Below are positions 35,442 through 46,018 of a DNA stretch of 64,000 nucleotides, in pieces. The stretch is from the NCBI GenBank assembly GCA_019828545.1, contig JACVRA010000153.1:62001-126000 (forward strand), in the 5' to 3' direction. The notes below the pieces were generated by a model, which made no database searches, was not told the origin of the DNA, and was given only the letters and a program-made list of their open reading frames with translations. A program made the translations under genes and the position numbers. Position 1 is the stretch's first letter, and each line of letters starts with the position of its first letter. The DNA is from Paracamarosporium sp. OC-R06-R3. Lineage: Eukaryota; Ascomycota; Dothideomycetes; Pleosporales; Didymosphaeriaceae.

Positions 35442-36194
35442 AGAAGCGGATCGCCTGGAGAGAAGCTGCTCGCACAATGGGACTGCGAGCAACGCAGAGG
35501 CAATTCTCTCAAGGGATGCTGATGGAATGATGATTAAGTTTGGTGTGTACAGCTCGCGTGTGCTCGAAGCGGCCTAGCGCAGGGCGTTAGTCAAGAGGGC
35601 TGCGGCGTATGTAATCGGCCCCCAGTGCAACGTAACGGGGTTGCTTTCAAAGCTGCGCACGTGTTGCGAGAGAAGCGTGTCCAAAGCCTTGCTGAGTCTT
35701 GCCTGGCCGTGGCGTGCATGCTTGCGCCGTGATATATATCAGCCGTCGAAGAAGACTAACGCCCTCCTGCTCCCGCGCGCAGTCGGACGAGGGCCTTCTC
35801 GGGCGAATCAGTGGGCCCCAAGCTTGACATCACGCCAAGGGGCCCGGATATGGGCGATGGGCGACAGTCGTCCTGAATTAGCCGTCGAAGGCTGAGGCTG
35901 ACATCTGGAAGCTTACCTCGCCGGCCTCGAAGAACCCTCTCATTGCTGACGTGAGTGCATTCGGGACCCTCCAACTATGTGGCCGTCAACGTACGAGGCT
36001 AGGGAGCTTGCAAGCGCGAACGCCGACTTGAGTAATATACACTACTGTCCAGCTAGAAGTATCCAGGTACATGTACGTAGCAGCTACCGGAACCTGCAGC
36101 TCTGACGTGCCGCCAACGGCCGCCGACTGGCAGCGAGCTGCGACCAGAACCGCTCCAACCGCCTCCTACCGTCCCCTCCCCCGCCCAACTGCAG
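35442..36194. other. Intergenic, 753 bp
   Basis: Upstream of the BTB gene and downstream of the GST gene. GC-rich, no gene recognised; presumed promoter of the BTB gene. Confidence 0.4.
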
Positions 36195-37389
36195 CTACAG
36201 CTTAGTCTCTGAGAACGGTACGTACTTGACGCCACTGGCCTCCGAAACCTTATCGCCCGCTCGTTTGTAGGCATCCCGCTCCTGGATGCGGCGAACGTAG
36301 CTGTACAGCTTTGGGTAGCTGGTCTCGTTGAGCGTTTTGAACAGCACCGCTGCTTCCAAGACGAAAATCATCATGAAGTCGGCTCCTGTGAGCGTTGGGC
36401 CGCAGAGGAACTCGTCCTCTGCAGATTCGGCAAGGAGAGCCTCCAGGTACGTTAAGTTCACCTTGAGCTCTGCGAGCGTGTAGTTGTTGTCGATCATGTC
36501 GGCGATTCTCTTAGTGATGAACTTGAGGAAGAAAGGTACGGGCGCCTCTCGTATGTTGTGCGTAAGGAGACCAGTGAATAGAACGGGCATAAGGGATCCC
36601 TCGGCGTAGTGCATCAGGAACTACCAATACATTAGCCATGCCACTCGTGCGCAATGGTCGGGACAAGATCGCCATCAATCAGGTAACGCCGCGTAATGAG
36701 TAGGAGTGCCCCTCTGCCTCCTTGACCAGACTGCCAGCAAGGAGCCATGCTTAGTCTGAATTTCAAGCACCGCGCGCTTGCAGCGTGTAAACACAGACGT
36801 CGACATCTCTTCTCCTGTCATAGTTGTGACGCGCGAAGTCATCGGGGCCGGTGAATGTGCAAAACTCGGAGCTAGTGAAGGCGAAAAGCCGACCAAAAAG
36901 TAAAGCAAACTTACACGATACCGCAGCCATTCTTTGGTTTCCGCGCCGATCAGGCCTTCGTTCCCGTCCGGATAACGCTTTGGGATAAGCTGCGGCCCGA
37001 AGTGATCGGTGATATACTCCACTATGGCGGCGGACTCTGCGAGGACCAACGGTTTTTCCAAGCTCGGTGCCTGGATAGTGATCGCTGGTGACTTGCCGAG
37101 AGGATGAATCTGCTTCAGCTCTGGAGGCGAATGCTTGTCTTTTTGACGGAAATAGATTTTGATATCATAATCGAGCTTAAGCTCTTCAAGCAGCCAGACA
37201 ATGCGTTGGCCGCGAGACTCATTCAGCCTGTGGCATGAGTCAGAATCCGATTCGAGGCGGAAGTTGGTCGAATTGCAGCACTGGTACTCAATCGCGATGA
37301 TGATGCTGATGGCGCAAGCAACCGCAAGGCTGGGCTTACCAGTGCACGGTCAACTTCACGCCTTGACCAGCCTTAGCTACTGCAGACAT
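36195..37389 (-). CDS. Glutathione S-transferase (Gtt1-like)
   Basis: Three exons, 37389-37340, 37227-36915 and 36620-36195, giving 262 residues. The N-terminal thioredoxin-like domain has VHWLNESRGQRIVWLLEEL (beta1-alpha1 with the likely Ser of the active site), HPLGKSPAI (cis-Pro loop) and LAESAAIVEYI (glutathione-binding Glu-Ser). The helical C-terminal domain has LTGADFMMIF, the N-capping box typical of GSTs. It conjugates or reduces with glutathione; yeast Gtt1 is ER-associated. The second intron (36621-36914) is 294 nt, far longer than the others in this window, with canonical GTAAGT and TAG ends. Divergent from the NDUFB4 gene. Confidence 0.9.
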
Positions 37390-38196
37390 GTTTGTTGCAA
37401 AGAGGGACGCGATTGTTACGTGTGGCCCGGTTAAACGGCAGTTAGGGGTGAGGGTTTAACGTGGAAACCAAAGGGACAGGAGCTTGTTTCACAGATGTTC
37501 GGCCGATGCGCTACTTTTTGTAGGGCTCTGAAGAAGCTGCAACAACCGAGGCGGAAACATTCTTAGTACTCATCGGACACTTAGCGCACCACTTGGCCGA
37601 CATTGCACCTGATTTTGGAAGCAGCACAATGAAAGCAAGGTAAGCGGATATACTTTGCGAGTCTGAAAAGGATCCAAACTCGGAGAAACACGGGCTCGAG
37701 TACGGATATCGGTTCGTACGAGAGTAACGCCGATCTGCAGCCTTGCGGTGACGATGTAGTGGAATGAAGAAAGCGTAAAGCTAGGCCGCGTACGAAAGCC
37801 TTCCGCCGCATACTCGGCGTAACCAGGAAGTGATGTTCAAACGAAGCATTTCCGTCTCCTAAGTAGAAGTATGTCTGTTGGCGCGATTCGTGACCCTGTG
37901 ATTAGACACCCTGGGTGAGCTCTTTGACGCAAAGTCATCATTCGTATCGAAAGAAGACATCCAAAGGGGCGTCTTCGCGCCCACTACATCGGCCGACATC
38001 TGCTACATCTCTTACGGTGTTCAGGTTAACGCTCACTGCCCGTGCGATACATGCCTGAGGCAGCAAGCGCCAAGCCATAGCTTAGTCACACGTCGCTCAT
38101 CGTCCTTGTCGTAGCTCAACCACCACGACCTAGCTTCCTCCCCGCAGCCCGCACAATAACCCCCTACAACCGAATACCGCCTCTCAAACCTTCGCA
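37390..38196. other. Divergent promoter region, GST / NDUFB4 genes
   Basis: 807 bp between divergent starts; one minus-strand ORF of 76 codons (37581-37811) has no recognisable features. No specific site identified. Confidence 0.4.
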
Positions 38197-38634
38197 ATGG
38201 CGGGATTTGGCCCCCACAACCCGCCAGGTGCGCTCTCCGCTTGTCCGTACTGCGCAATGGCTCGCAATGCTAACTTGGTCTGCAGCGGTTCACATGGACC
38301 CGGCCCTCGTTAAATGGAACCGTATGATACCCACGATTCTCACCGATGACTCTATTCTGCTCGCGACGATCTGGTGGTGACTAGGGGACAAGCCGTGGGC
38401 GCTAACGCTGAACAGAGATGACGGTGAACCGACACAAGTACTTCCGCTGGACACCTCGCACCGCTTGGATCACGTTCGCATACGCCATCGCTGTGCCCGC
38501 TTTGCTCGGTACCGCTGGCTATATGACTGAAGTGGGTTGAGTCGGCGATGATTGATCGGAACGAGCTAACAGAAGGCCAGGGAAAGTGGGATATGCGCGG
38601 CAAGAGGAGAGGCGACACGATCTCGGAGTTTTGA
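38197..38634 (+). CDS. NDUFB4: Mitochondrial complex I subunit NDUFB4/B15-like
   Basis: Four small exons: 38197-38227, 38286-38321, 38416-38535 and 38573-38634, giving 82 residues. No single long ORF reveals it. The protein opens MAGFGPHNPP, then MDPALVKWNQM and KYFRWTPRTAW, one membrane helix (ITFAYAIAVPALLGTAGYM), and ends GKWDMRGKRRGDTISEF. It aligns with mammalian B15 around ENPALLRWAYART and PNFRPTPK. It is an accessory membrane-arm subunit of NADH:ubiquinone oxidoreductase in the inner membrane. The first two introns are ordinary. The third as modelled is only 37 nt (GTTGAG donor); the alternative donor at 38509 gives 64 nt but shortens the helix. That boundary is uncertain. Confidence 0.75.
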
Positions 38635-39278
38635 GCGAGCATGTGTGATAACGGGAAGAAGGACTGAGTGTACATATACCGAATGCAATCTCACTGGAAC
38701 AACGAATATAAATGCTTTCATAAATTGGTTGATAACGGAACATCACCCAGGCACAAGACTGTGCTAAGATTGGCTGCTAAAGTCCTCCAATACGGGCAAG
38801 ATACGCAGGTCTACTAGATTAGAGTCTCTAACTTGGAGCTCCGGTCACAAAGAATCAATACCATTGGGGTTTTAAGAAGAAAGCTGTTCATGCGAGTGTT
38901 AATCTATGTGGATTTCCGAATTCATGGCCATGCCTTGGTCTTTATTTATCCTTTTCAAGGCTAAGTGCGTGGGAAAACGCCAATATCTTCTTGTCCTTCT
39001 TGGAGCGCATAGCATCAAAATCCTATGCTTGCACTTGCGCTTTGTACCAGTTCGGTTGTCGCCCTTCGGAAAGGTGTGGACTGTTCGGTCTCGGCGGGTT
39101 CGTAGGAGAGGTTGCAAGTAAATCCTAGAGAATAATGAGAAAACGAATGCATTTGCTAAGTGGTGCAGCGGCTTAGCCACAGCCATGAGACAAAAGATCG
39201 ATTAAACTCGGTCTTTGGTAGCCTGGTACTCGACCTCTTATCTCCTAAAGGTAGGTGTATGAAGTCTCAATAACGTAC
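38635..39278. other. Intergenic, convergent 3' regions
   Basis: 644 bp of AT-rich sequence between the NDUFB4 and OGFr-domain genes, with no recognisable gene. Confidence 0.4.
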
Positions 39279-40296
39279 CTAGTCATGCGTCTGATCAGTC
39301 TCCTGCCACTTCAGCAGCCACTTGCATTCCTTGCCATCCGGCGCAATATGTAATGGCTCGCGAACTGCCCTCGTCCAAAACATCATCGAACGCTCGCCTA
39401 TAGTGATCTTTGGATCGTTATAAACATCCTTGAGTGCATTGTAGAATGCCTCGCATTGTTTTTGCAAGCCAAGCACTCGCAAGCAGCGCAGGATGCGTGT
39501 GATTCGGAGATGGTTATGATCCATGTGGACACACCAATTCTTGGAGCGTTCCTTGAATTTGGGTCCGCGTGCGACAGAGAATGCGATCATAGATTGCCAG
39601 ACTTCTTCCGTAGTCCGCTGGGGTAGTGATAGTTTTTCGGCCACCTTTGGGTCCTTAGCGGCGAAGTTCGGTATACCCGAACCATCTGCATCGAGGGACA
39701 AGGCTGGCGGGGGTCCGTCTTTCCGGTCGTCGATCTGCTCTGACCATCGTTGCGGTTAGCCTGCAGTGCTTCAAACGTAATCGTCTTTTGTATTATCTAT
39801 CCTAGGCAGCGCAGGATACTGTAGCGGACTCACCTTCCGGGTCTATTGCCTTTTCCTTTCCTTTTCCTTTCCCTTTTCCGTCCAAATCCGTGTTGGCGGC
39901 TGCGTCGTCTTTAAAGTTCAGAGTAGCGACGACATCGAAACCATAAAAATCCAGCATACGCACCAAAGAGTTGTTCAGCGACATTTGCAAACTGGCCCTT
40001 GAATGGAAGGCTTCTAGCGTCTGCTTGTCGATGATCGGGGCGTTGAAGCTGAACATGGAGCCTTCCGGAAGAGGAAATAGAACCTGGATATAGTCATGGC
40101 ACCGCTCGAGCTTATCGTTGTCTAACATCCGGGTGACATCAGTATAAATGTCCGATTTGTCCTGGTTTTACTCACCCCATTTGAGAATCTGATTTCGCGT
40201 GCGAAGATGTGCATCCGTTCCATTAACGGAGGGGTCGTAGAAGTCGATGATAGAAGGCTGACGCCCAGACCTTCCCGTTGCGTTTGGAAGTGCCAT
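39279..40296 (-). CDS. Opioid-growth-factor-receptor (OGFr_N) domain protein
   Basis: Three exons, 40296-40176, 40121-39834 and 39739-39279, giving 289 residues. Introns are 54 and 94 nt with GTGAGT donors. The conserved OGFr_N pattern is visible: IIDFYDPSVNG, LERCHDYIQVLFPLPEGSM, NAPIIDKQTLEAF, and SLVRMLDFYGF. A GKGKGKGKEK low-complexity run follows, then the second half of the domain (SKNWCVHMDHNHLRITRILR, GLQKQCEAFYNAL). In animals the domain belongs to the OGF receptor; in fungi its role is unknown, so the receptor name should not be taken as function. No signal peptide or membrane helix; probably cytosolic or nuclear. Confidence 0.85.
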
Positions 40297-40828
40297 TGCT
40301 ATGGAAGTTATCGATATTGATCGTTCAATGAAGATGTTCTAGGTGCATAGACGTGTAGCAAGGTAAGTCTCGAGAGGTTGGGAAGGGAGCAAGCGCGTTG
40401 TGTTCGAACGAGCGAGTGAAATAGGCAACGAAAAGCGTGTTGGGAAGTGTTGCCGTGGGTAGCAGAGAAACTGCAAGAATGGTCCAAAGGACGGACTCGA
40501 GTTTTTTTAGTGCTATGGAATGCCCTCAACGATACGAAGTTGCTGATGTCTGTAGTCCTTGTGGTTCGTGGTAGATACCGGGGGAATGAGATCTATTGAA
40601 GGGAAAGCGCAAACCGCGCTAGTCTATATGACGTTAGCGTGGAGCCTCCCAAACGATGTCCCGCACCCTGGCGCCTAGAGGGAGTTGTTTTTGCATATTA
40701 CTCTCAAACGCGCTAGCTATCACATCAGTAATATGCAGACTCCACCAGACACGCATGGCCAGTTTCTCATGTAGAAGAAGGAATATACATGTACTGTGAT
40801 TGCGCTATATATGAGATCCTACAACCAC
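40297..40828. other. Intergenic, 532 bp
   Basis: Promoter of the OGFr-domain gene and 3' region of the ankyrin gene; nothing else recognised. Confidence 0.4.
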
Positions 40829-41740
40829 TCAATCATCATTATCAGTATCGCCATCCCACTTGCTCAACCCTACACCGTGTCTATGCTTCCTCAATACCGA
40901 ATCAGACCCCTCATCTTCAGTATTCACGGGCCACTCGTCATCAGAACCATTCCAACTCCTCTCCTTCCTCTTCTCAATTACAGCGCAGTTACATTCCCTC
41001 AGTGGCTTCTCTTTCCCTGGATCAGCCCCGTTCTGCAGCAGTAGCTCGCGCACCTCATCTCTGGCCCATGATAGTGCAGTTCCGACGCTACTATAGCCCT
41101 TCCATTCCTCAGGCTCCACCTCTGAATCGGAAGAGTCTGGTTCTCCCATACGCCGTGCCATACGTCGTTGGTCCCGCTTAGACGGTAGTCTACCATGAGC
41201 GTGGTGCTCAATCGGCTGATTTGGATCCGCGCCATATTTGAGGAGAAGTTCGACTACTTCGTAGTGGTGGCTTTCTGCAGCGACCGCCAAAGCTGTAAGA
41301 GGGGAATCACAGCGGTGGAATGTCCAAGTACTACGCTCGATGAAAGAAGAGCATTGGCGCTCTTTTAAAGATCTGACATTGAGCTGAGCATCAGGTTTGG
41401 CACCAGCAGCGAGGAGGACTTCGACGAGGTCGCGGTCGCCTCTTTTTGCCGCTCTCAGGAGGGGTGTAGTGCCGTCTACTGATGCTATGTTGGGATCTGC
41501 CCCGTATCGAAGGAGAAGGCGGGCGAGGTCTGGGCTAGAGCCGCTCACACAGGCTAAAGGAGTCATTCCTTCATACGTGGTCGCGTTGACGGATGCACCT
41601 TTCTTTAGCAAGAGTTCGACACATGCAATTTGGCGAAGCGCAGGTGTCTGCTCCTTATCCACAATGACCGAGTAGAGCGGGTCATCAAATTTCGTGCCAA
41701 TACTTTGAAGCATTGTTTCGGTCATTTTATCATAGGGCAA
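40829..41740 (-). CDS. Ankyrin-repeat protein
   Basis: A 303-residue single ORF. Ankyrin repeats run through about residues 38-180: CVELLLKKGASVN, EGMTPLACV, LARLLLRYGADPN, DGTTPLLRAAKRGDRDLVEVLLAAGA, and ALAVAAESHHYEVVELLLKYGADPN, plus one more after a charged insert (VRELLLQNGADPG). The C-terminus is acidic. There is no catalytic domain; such proteins bind other proteins. It starts only 100 bp downstream of the NLR stop on the same strand, so it could be a former 3' part of that gene or a separate paralogue. The N-terminus (MPYDKMTETML) may be incomplete. Confidence 0.75.
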   Translation of the reverse strand: MPYDKMTETMLQSIGTKFDDPLYSVIVDKEQTPALRQIACVELLLKKGASVNATTYEGMTPLACVSGSSPDLARLLLRYGADPNIASVDGTTPLLRAAKRGDRDLVEVLLAAGAKPDAQLNVRSLKERQCSSFIERSTWTFHRCDSPLTALAVAAESHHYEVVELLLKYGADPNQPIEHHAHGRLPSKRDQRRMARRMGEPDSSDSEVEPEEWKGYSSVGTALSWARDEVRELLLQNGADPGKEKPLRECNCAVIEKRKERSWNGSDDEWPVNTEDEGSDSVLRKHRHGVGLSKWDGDTDNDD

Positions 41741-41840
41741 TAGCCTTTCTCCTATGCTGTCGTTGTGTATTTGACTTCTTCGTAATTCATACTCGGACTA
41801 CTTTTTGTCAGCTAGTGCAAAATGATCACAGTGCGAATAT

Positions 41841-44800
41841 TTAATAGCATACATCGGAATTTTCGTCTCTGTATCTCCTTCTATGGTATGGAGTCTTCTC
41901 GTATTGTTTCATCGTGTGTCTGAGTATTGTCATCGACGGTGACTCCTTGAGTATCTTCTGCTCCGGGTTGCCAACAGCATGAAATGAGCAATCAAAGGAG
42001 CCTCCAGTATTCAGCGTAATGCCAGAAATACCATCCTTAAAATCATCTTTCACTGCATAATGCAGCGCCGTGGTTCCGCATTTTTGGATTCTATACTTGT
42101 TATACCTAGACCTCTTTCGTGGAGGGGTCTTGAAGGTAACATCAGCGCCGTAGGCCAAAAGTACCGCTGCGGTTGCGTAGACTTTGTGTTTTAGCGCGAT
42201 CAGGAGAGGCTTCCAGTGTATATCCTCTAGATCCATTGCTTCGCTTCCACTGCTCTCAGCAAGACGGTTCTTTATAGTGAGGCCATGTTTGTTGGGATTT
42301 GCGCCTGCCATGCAAAGCGCCCAGCATAATTTAGTATTACCGAGGCGAGCAGATACAGACAAGGGGATCTCGAGGGGAACTAATGATCGAACCAGAACAT
42401 CATGATTCGAAAGCGCCCCACTACTTGTCAGTATGTCGAAGCTTTTATTGAATCGATTGAAACCAGGGAAGAGACCGGCCATGTCCATAGCAAACAGCTG
42501 CCGTGCCCAGTATTCCAAGACTGTATGTCCAGATATGTCAGATGCTGTGTTATCAGCTCCAGCATCCAAGAGATGTTTCAAAATCGTAGGCGGACGACCG
42601 GCAAAGTCACCGCAGAAGAAGTGCATCAAAGCAGTCCGTCCCCAACGGTCCTTTTGCTCGACATTTGCACCTGCCTCTAAAAGGGTCTTGGTTGCTGTTG
42701 AAGAATTCCGTGATGCAAGCATAAGCGGATACTTTCCGCTATGGTCTATTTGATCCAAGGGAGATTGCATTGACTGCGCTCGACAAAGAGCCAGAAGCGT
42801 TGAGGATATGCGAGATTTTCGAAGACGTTGCTGGTCTCGCGCTGCCAACTTTGCAACTTCTTTTTTCGAACTGCTTGTGAGATGACTATGCTCATCTTTG
42901 GTGGGCATCTTAGGTCCACAGAGAAACCAGTGCAAAGCCGTGCGTTGATCCGGTGTTTGCGCTGTCGAGTCTGCGCCTAATTCGATCAATGCTTCCACTG
43001 CGTCATGCTCCCAACTTCCAGCTGCAATTTGCAAAGCGGTTGAACCACCAGTCCATAACCGATCGTTGATTAAAGCACCAGCGCTGACGAGCCGTCTGCA
43101 GAATGAAGGTTCCATGAAACCACCTGCCTCCCATAATTGTTGTGCGTAGATGTTTATATGTTCCGAAGATGTCATCCAGTCTGCCAAAATATTGAGTATC
43201 TCAATGCTAGCGTTGTTGCTCATGGCTCTTGTTAGGGCAGCAAAAGCTGGTGGACAGGGTGCGGTCCAGCCCTTTTCCCGCTCTTCCCTTAGATTCCTCC
43301 CAGTACGGCTGCACCACCCGTACCAAACTGACCTCGGATAGAGGTCATGCTCAGGTACCTCATGAAGCCAGTCAATGCTCTTGGTTGTGGCTAAGGTGCT
43401 CTTCAGGGCTTTTGGCAGTCCCAGACTGATGCAGGACCATATTTTCGTAGGAAGTCGTACATTAGCAAAAAGGAATTCGCCTCGCTCCACTTGACCATTT
43501 TCGAAGCATCGTGCTGCTCTTGCAAAGCTTGTATATTCATACTCTCCATAAGCCAGGTGATATTGATCGATCAGTTCGTACCCATCTCCAGCTGTCCATA
43601 TCGGAGTGTTTGTGTGAGCCCTACAATTCGTTAGCGCAATCGCTCGAGATAAGATCGTGCCGACTTACGTGGCTTCCGGCAAAGGAAGCGATGGGTCATC
43701 AAGCAAGCTACGTATCTTGTGGTCCATCTCGAACAACTTCGCCAAGCAAGTTTCTCGGAGAATCATTCCATACGCGGCATGTAAGCGATGTGTCTTGTAG
43801 TCGTCCTCCCAGACGCTAGATATGACCGATTCTGGCTTCACATTGCTCGAGCATATGTAGTCTGCGAGAATCAGAAACCACATCCAAAATGAGGTCTTGC
43901 TGACATCAAGGACTGTAGCATGACGGGTAGTACACAGAGTGTCCAGAGCACCGCCACCCCCAAGCATGACATGCTCGTACCAATTGAATGCCGCATATTG
44001 GAGTAGTGGTTTGTCTTTGAGGAATTCCTTTATGTCCCCATAGAAACCGTTCCCGGCATTCAGGGTGTCGAATCTGTCACAAAATAGGCATTAGCTTATT
44101 GATGGAAGGAATTCTTGGTCCTTGATACTTACACATCGGTAATCCAAGACCTCGGTGTCTCGAAATTGAACAAATCCAAACACACGTTTAGAATAACCAG
44201 ATTTGCATCTTCTTCAGTGATACAGCCTTTCCAAGTTTGCTGCCGGTTTCTAGTTTGTACCGAGTATTGTTGGAATGGAGATACCAAGGGCTCGCTATCT
44301 ATTAAGTTGCCGCTCGTCACATCTCTTTTTGCCATTAGATATTCTCGCGCTGTTTGATGAAACAAATGAACGGAGCTTCTAACGAATGTGATGAAGAGTC
44401 CACATCGTGCTCGAATGAGGCGTTTGAAACCTTCATCATCCTCCGATAAGTCTAGGTCATTATACGATTGTGGAGGGCCGGAAGCGTTGTGATTTGGTCG
44501 GGTCAAAGCGTATAGAACCTTGAGCTCTGGTATTTTGAGTGTCTTACGAGCAGCTAGAATAACACAAAATAACCGACGAGCGTGCTCTTTGTCAGGGCTC
44601 CTGTTGAGCATTTCATCAAACTGGTCACCGAGAGACTGGGGTATATCTGCGAGGATTGCGCGGATCGTGTGCTCTTCAACACCCTCTTGCATCAGGTTAT
44701 GAGAGTCTAGAAGCTCAAAGGCCATCCGGACTGCAAGAAACGACCTAGTCTGCAAATTTTGACTCGAAATTGCTTCAGCAAGCATATCCAGAGCGTTTTG

Positions 44801-45616
44801 TGACAGCCGGTGTTTCTTGGCCAATTCCTCTGCTTTGAAACGTATGACCGCCTGGATGTCTGACTGAACTTTGGCACCTTCGCCCGCTAAATGTCGAATG
44901 GTATCGGATACTACCAGATCAGTATAGGGATGGTTTTCGTCCTGGTAGGGTCGCGAGGTGACTACAAACTTCAGCTTCGCAGTCAAGGCTTTTGATCCCG
45001 CTTGGAACGCTGCCGCTAGATCGGAGACTAGCTGTCGTCGACCTGCCGGTGCGCATTCGTCCACTGCATCTAATACACAGATCAGTTCTCGATATGATTC
45101 AGTGGCGATGGTCAGAAGCATATCCCATAGTTCCTTGGTTTGATATCGTACTCCATGGCCGTACCGCTTGTATAAGTCCCTGGCGTGTCTGATGAGGCCA
45201 CGCTCTTGGACAAATAGCTGGTAGATCATGGAACTCAGGGCGTCTTCGTAACTACGGAGCTGGTCATCATCGTCTTTGAAAAAGAAGTAAGCAAAGATAG
45301 GCCGATCGTCAGACTCTTGCAAGCGGTCTACGAAAGCCCTCATGACGGTCGATTTGCCTCCTAGAAATATTGAGTCAGGGTAAAAGACTCCGGTAATTTT
45401 GCATTGCGTTAACATACCGCCTGCCTCGGCAGTCACAAAGAGCAGCTGTAGCCCCTTGGCATCTCGGAAGGCTTGATACTCAGGGTGGTGAAAGAACCAT
45501 TGTCCAGTATTAGGCGCACACCTAGCGTTTCTATCCTTCTGGAAAACATGATTGGTATCAATCTTGAACGCATTGACGCAGTCATTATCTGCCTTTGCAT
45601 CTTCGGCGGTAGTCAT
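41841..45616 (-). CDS. NACHT-ankyrin NLR-like protein (STAND NTPase)
   Basis: Four exons: 45616-45418, 45360-44133, 44073-43669 and 43620-41841, giving 1203 residues. Introns of 57, 59 and 48 nt have GTATGT or GTAAGT donors. The first junction restores the P-loop AEAGGGKST (residues 63-71). Walker B is LICVLDAVDEC (about 159-169) and the sensor LKFVVTSRP (196-204). FEVD-like linker helices follow, then ankyrin repeats from about residue 800 (STALQIAAG, AVEALIELGADSTAQ, KTLLEAGANVEQKDRWGRTALMHF, LLDAGADNTA, VLLAYGADVTF). Fungal NLRs of this kind sense non-self and can trigger incompatibility cell death. Here only about 60 residues precede the P-loop, so no HET, Goodbye or lipase-type effector domain is present. 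A different last splice would swap the final residues for an acidic tail. Confidence 0.83.
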
Positions 45617-46018
45617 CTTGAGTTCATGCGATTGGAAAGAGCAAACGAAGCGATCAAAAAAGCTGTAATCGTGTACTTTACGTATTCACAGTCAGTCTGC
45701 GAGAGAGCAGTAAAAACATGATGGACGACCACAGCTAAAATGTCAGGTATAAGACTGGATACGTATCGCTTATGTCAGCCAAGTGATCGATGTGGGGTGC
45801 AAGTTCAGGCACCAGCGCAGGAACAAGTGCAAAAATATTTATATTTAATATGTGCAAAAATGCTTGCATTTGACGTGTGCAAATTGCACAATTGAATGTT
45901 TGTGCTATTTCAGGCAGGCGACCTTTAAAATTCTGCATCAACGATCCACAATATATTCCTTCTTCCATCCAGGATTAAGGTACCACAGCGCCCAAACATT
46001 TTGCAGCACGCTTGTGCC
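45617..46018. other. Intergenic, 402 bp upstream of the NLR gene
   Basis: The region holds the 3' UTR of the OPT gene and the NLR promoter. A frame continues upstream of the NLR ATG (CSFQSHELK before Met1) back to a CAG acceptor-like site near 45690, so a missing 5' exon is possible but none was found. Confidence 0.4.
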
